Assembly (NCBI GenBank): GCA_011365055.1
Contig: RDOG01000005.1
Location: 1-64,000 of the forward strand
Source of the DNA: Promethearchaeota archaeon
GTDB lineage: Archaea > Asgardarchaeota > Lokiarchaeia > Helarchaeales > RDOG01
Length of the DNA: 64,000 nt
Direction of reading: 5' to 3'
In this document: one piece after another, positions 63,452-64,000 of the stretch
Layout: each line of letters begins with the position of its first letter
Position numbering within the stretch: the stretch's first letter is position 1
The notes under the pieces: model-generated
What the model was told of the DNA's origin: nothing
Database searches by the model: none
Seen by the model: the letters and a program-made list of their open reading frames with translations, nothing else
Program-made: the position numbers and the translations under genes

Positions 63452-63988
63452 TTAATGAGAATGTCGAAATGATAAAATTTGGTTATAATGACTCCGATTT
63501 ACTTGATCCTTATTTAATTCTTCCAATTGTTCGGTAATTCTAAATAATTTTTCCTGATTGATTTTATAATATCTCAAAAAATCTTCGGAACTAATAAATC
63601 CTTTATGATATTTATCCTCCAAACTAGAAATCGTATTTTCAACAATAAATCTTTCTCTTTCAAGCTTTAAAACTATTTGATCCTTATTAATAGCAAAATT
63701 TTCTTCCCTTGATTGAATTGGTTGATTAATACCACTGTAAACATTACGAGACTGAATTGGTTCCGTTGGAGTTTCATACCCATCAAAAATATTACCAGTT
63801 TGAAAGGGCTCAATTGGGGTGTTATATCCTTCAAAAAAATTATTCATATCGGATTCTTTAGGTTCATTAAAATCCTCAAAGGTGTTATTTATCGTAGCTT
63901 GTCTTCTAAAGCCTTGATTTTGGTTTTTTATTGATTGAAAGACTGGACGCCTGAATTGAATTTGATTTTCTATAATTTGTGGACGCAT
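63452..63988 (-). CDS. Repeat and coiled-coil protein, unknown (near window edge)
   Basis: A 178-aa soluble protein. Residues about 35-95 hold three to four imperfect repeats of about 16 residues built on N-x-F-[DE]-G-Y-x-T-P-x-E-P. Residues about 100-160 form charged helices with the pattern L-E-x-K-Y-x-x-G-x-I-S and then L-x-R-I, also seen in the tail of the ribophorin I-like protein next door. The ATG at 63988 is 12 bases from the window end, so a longer form upstream cannot be excluded. Function unknown; perhaps a scaffold. Confidence 0.6.
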   Translation of the reverse strand: MRPQIIENQIQFRRPVFQSIKNQNQGFRRQATINNTFEDFNEPKESDMNNFFEGYNTPIEPFQTGNIFDGYETPTEPIQSRNVYSGINQPIQSREENFAINKDQIVLKLERERFIVENTISSLEDKYHKGFISSEDFLRYYKINQEKLFRITEQLEELNKDQVNRSHYNQILSFRHSH

Positions 63989-64000
63989 ATTCTGGAAATT

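Noticed and set aside
1..64000. CRISPR arrays, insertion sequences, integrases, rRNA or a replication origin
   Set aside because: No regularly spaced repeats, transposase or integrase motifs, terminal inverted repeats, rRNA or Cdc6/Orc1 gene was seen.

Overview
This window looks like a contig from an Asgard (Promethearchaeota) archaeon, most likely Lokiarchaeia-like. No rRNA is present, so the placement is inferred. The evidence is a strongly AT-rich sequence; archaeal genes (NadM-type NMN adenylyltransferase, RtcA, paired UbiA prenyltransferases, split transketolase, MraY/Alg7-like glycan initiator); a tRNA-Gln with encoded CCA; GAGG/GGTGA-type ribosome binding sites and TTG starts; very long, sequon-rich surface proteins with membrane anchors; a degenerate small-GTPase-like protein; a Trm112-like protein with a large insert; and a probable ribophorin I-like protein.

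Layout. 1-4900: the end of a GyrI-like effector-binding protein, a cytoplasmic multi-PAS histidine kinase, a tetraspan membrane protein and a C39-like cysteine peptidase. 4966-12906: a redox island with two GcvH-like lipoyl proteins, a STAS-like protein, hdrB-hdrC-polyferredoxin-hdrA-mvhD on the plus strand, and a convergent second hdrC-hdrB pair. 13130-39500: three giant surface proteins (about 2036, 3089 and 1970 aa), the degenerate GTPase, two UbiA enzymes and membrane proteins. 39515-44657: housekeeping genes (RtcA, alkyltransferase, NadM, SAM-hydroxide adenosyltransferase, Trm112-like, tRNA-Gln, ferredoxin, class V aminotransferase).

44752-63988 is a large surface-glycan region. It holds a sugar epimerase, a GT4, a flippase, two duplicated GT2 genes around a nucleotide-sugar dehydrogenase, then a one-direction operon: transketolase (two subunits), transaldolase, GmhA, GmhB, HldE, a GT9 heptosyltransferase-like enzyme, a polyprenyl-phosphate sugar-1-phosphate transferase, a small membrane protein and a DUF354 protein. 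The operon encodes a nearly complete route from pentose phosphates through sedoheptulose-7-phosphate to ADP-heptose plus a transferase that could use it. It is followed by the ribophorin I-like gene. A plausible reading is that this region builds and attaches a heptose-containing glycan to the many N-x-S/T sites of the giant surface proteins upstream.

The two systems most worth follow-up are the archaeal ADP-heptose/glycan cassette and the lipoyl-protein/Hdr redox island. Several genes here also seem to start at isoleucine codons (ATT, ATC, possibly ATA) placed about 8 nt after good Shine-Dalgarno sequences.
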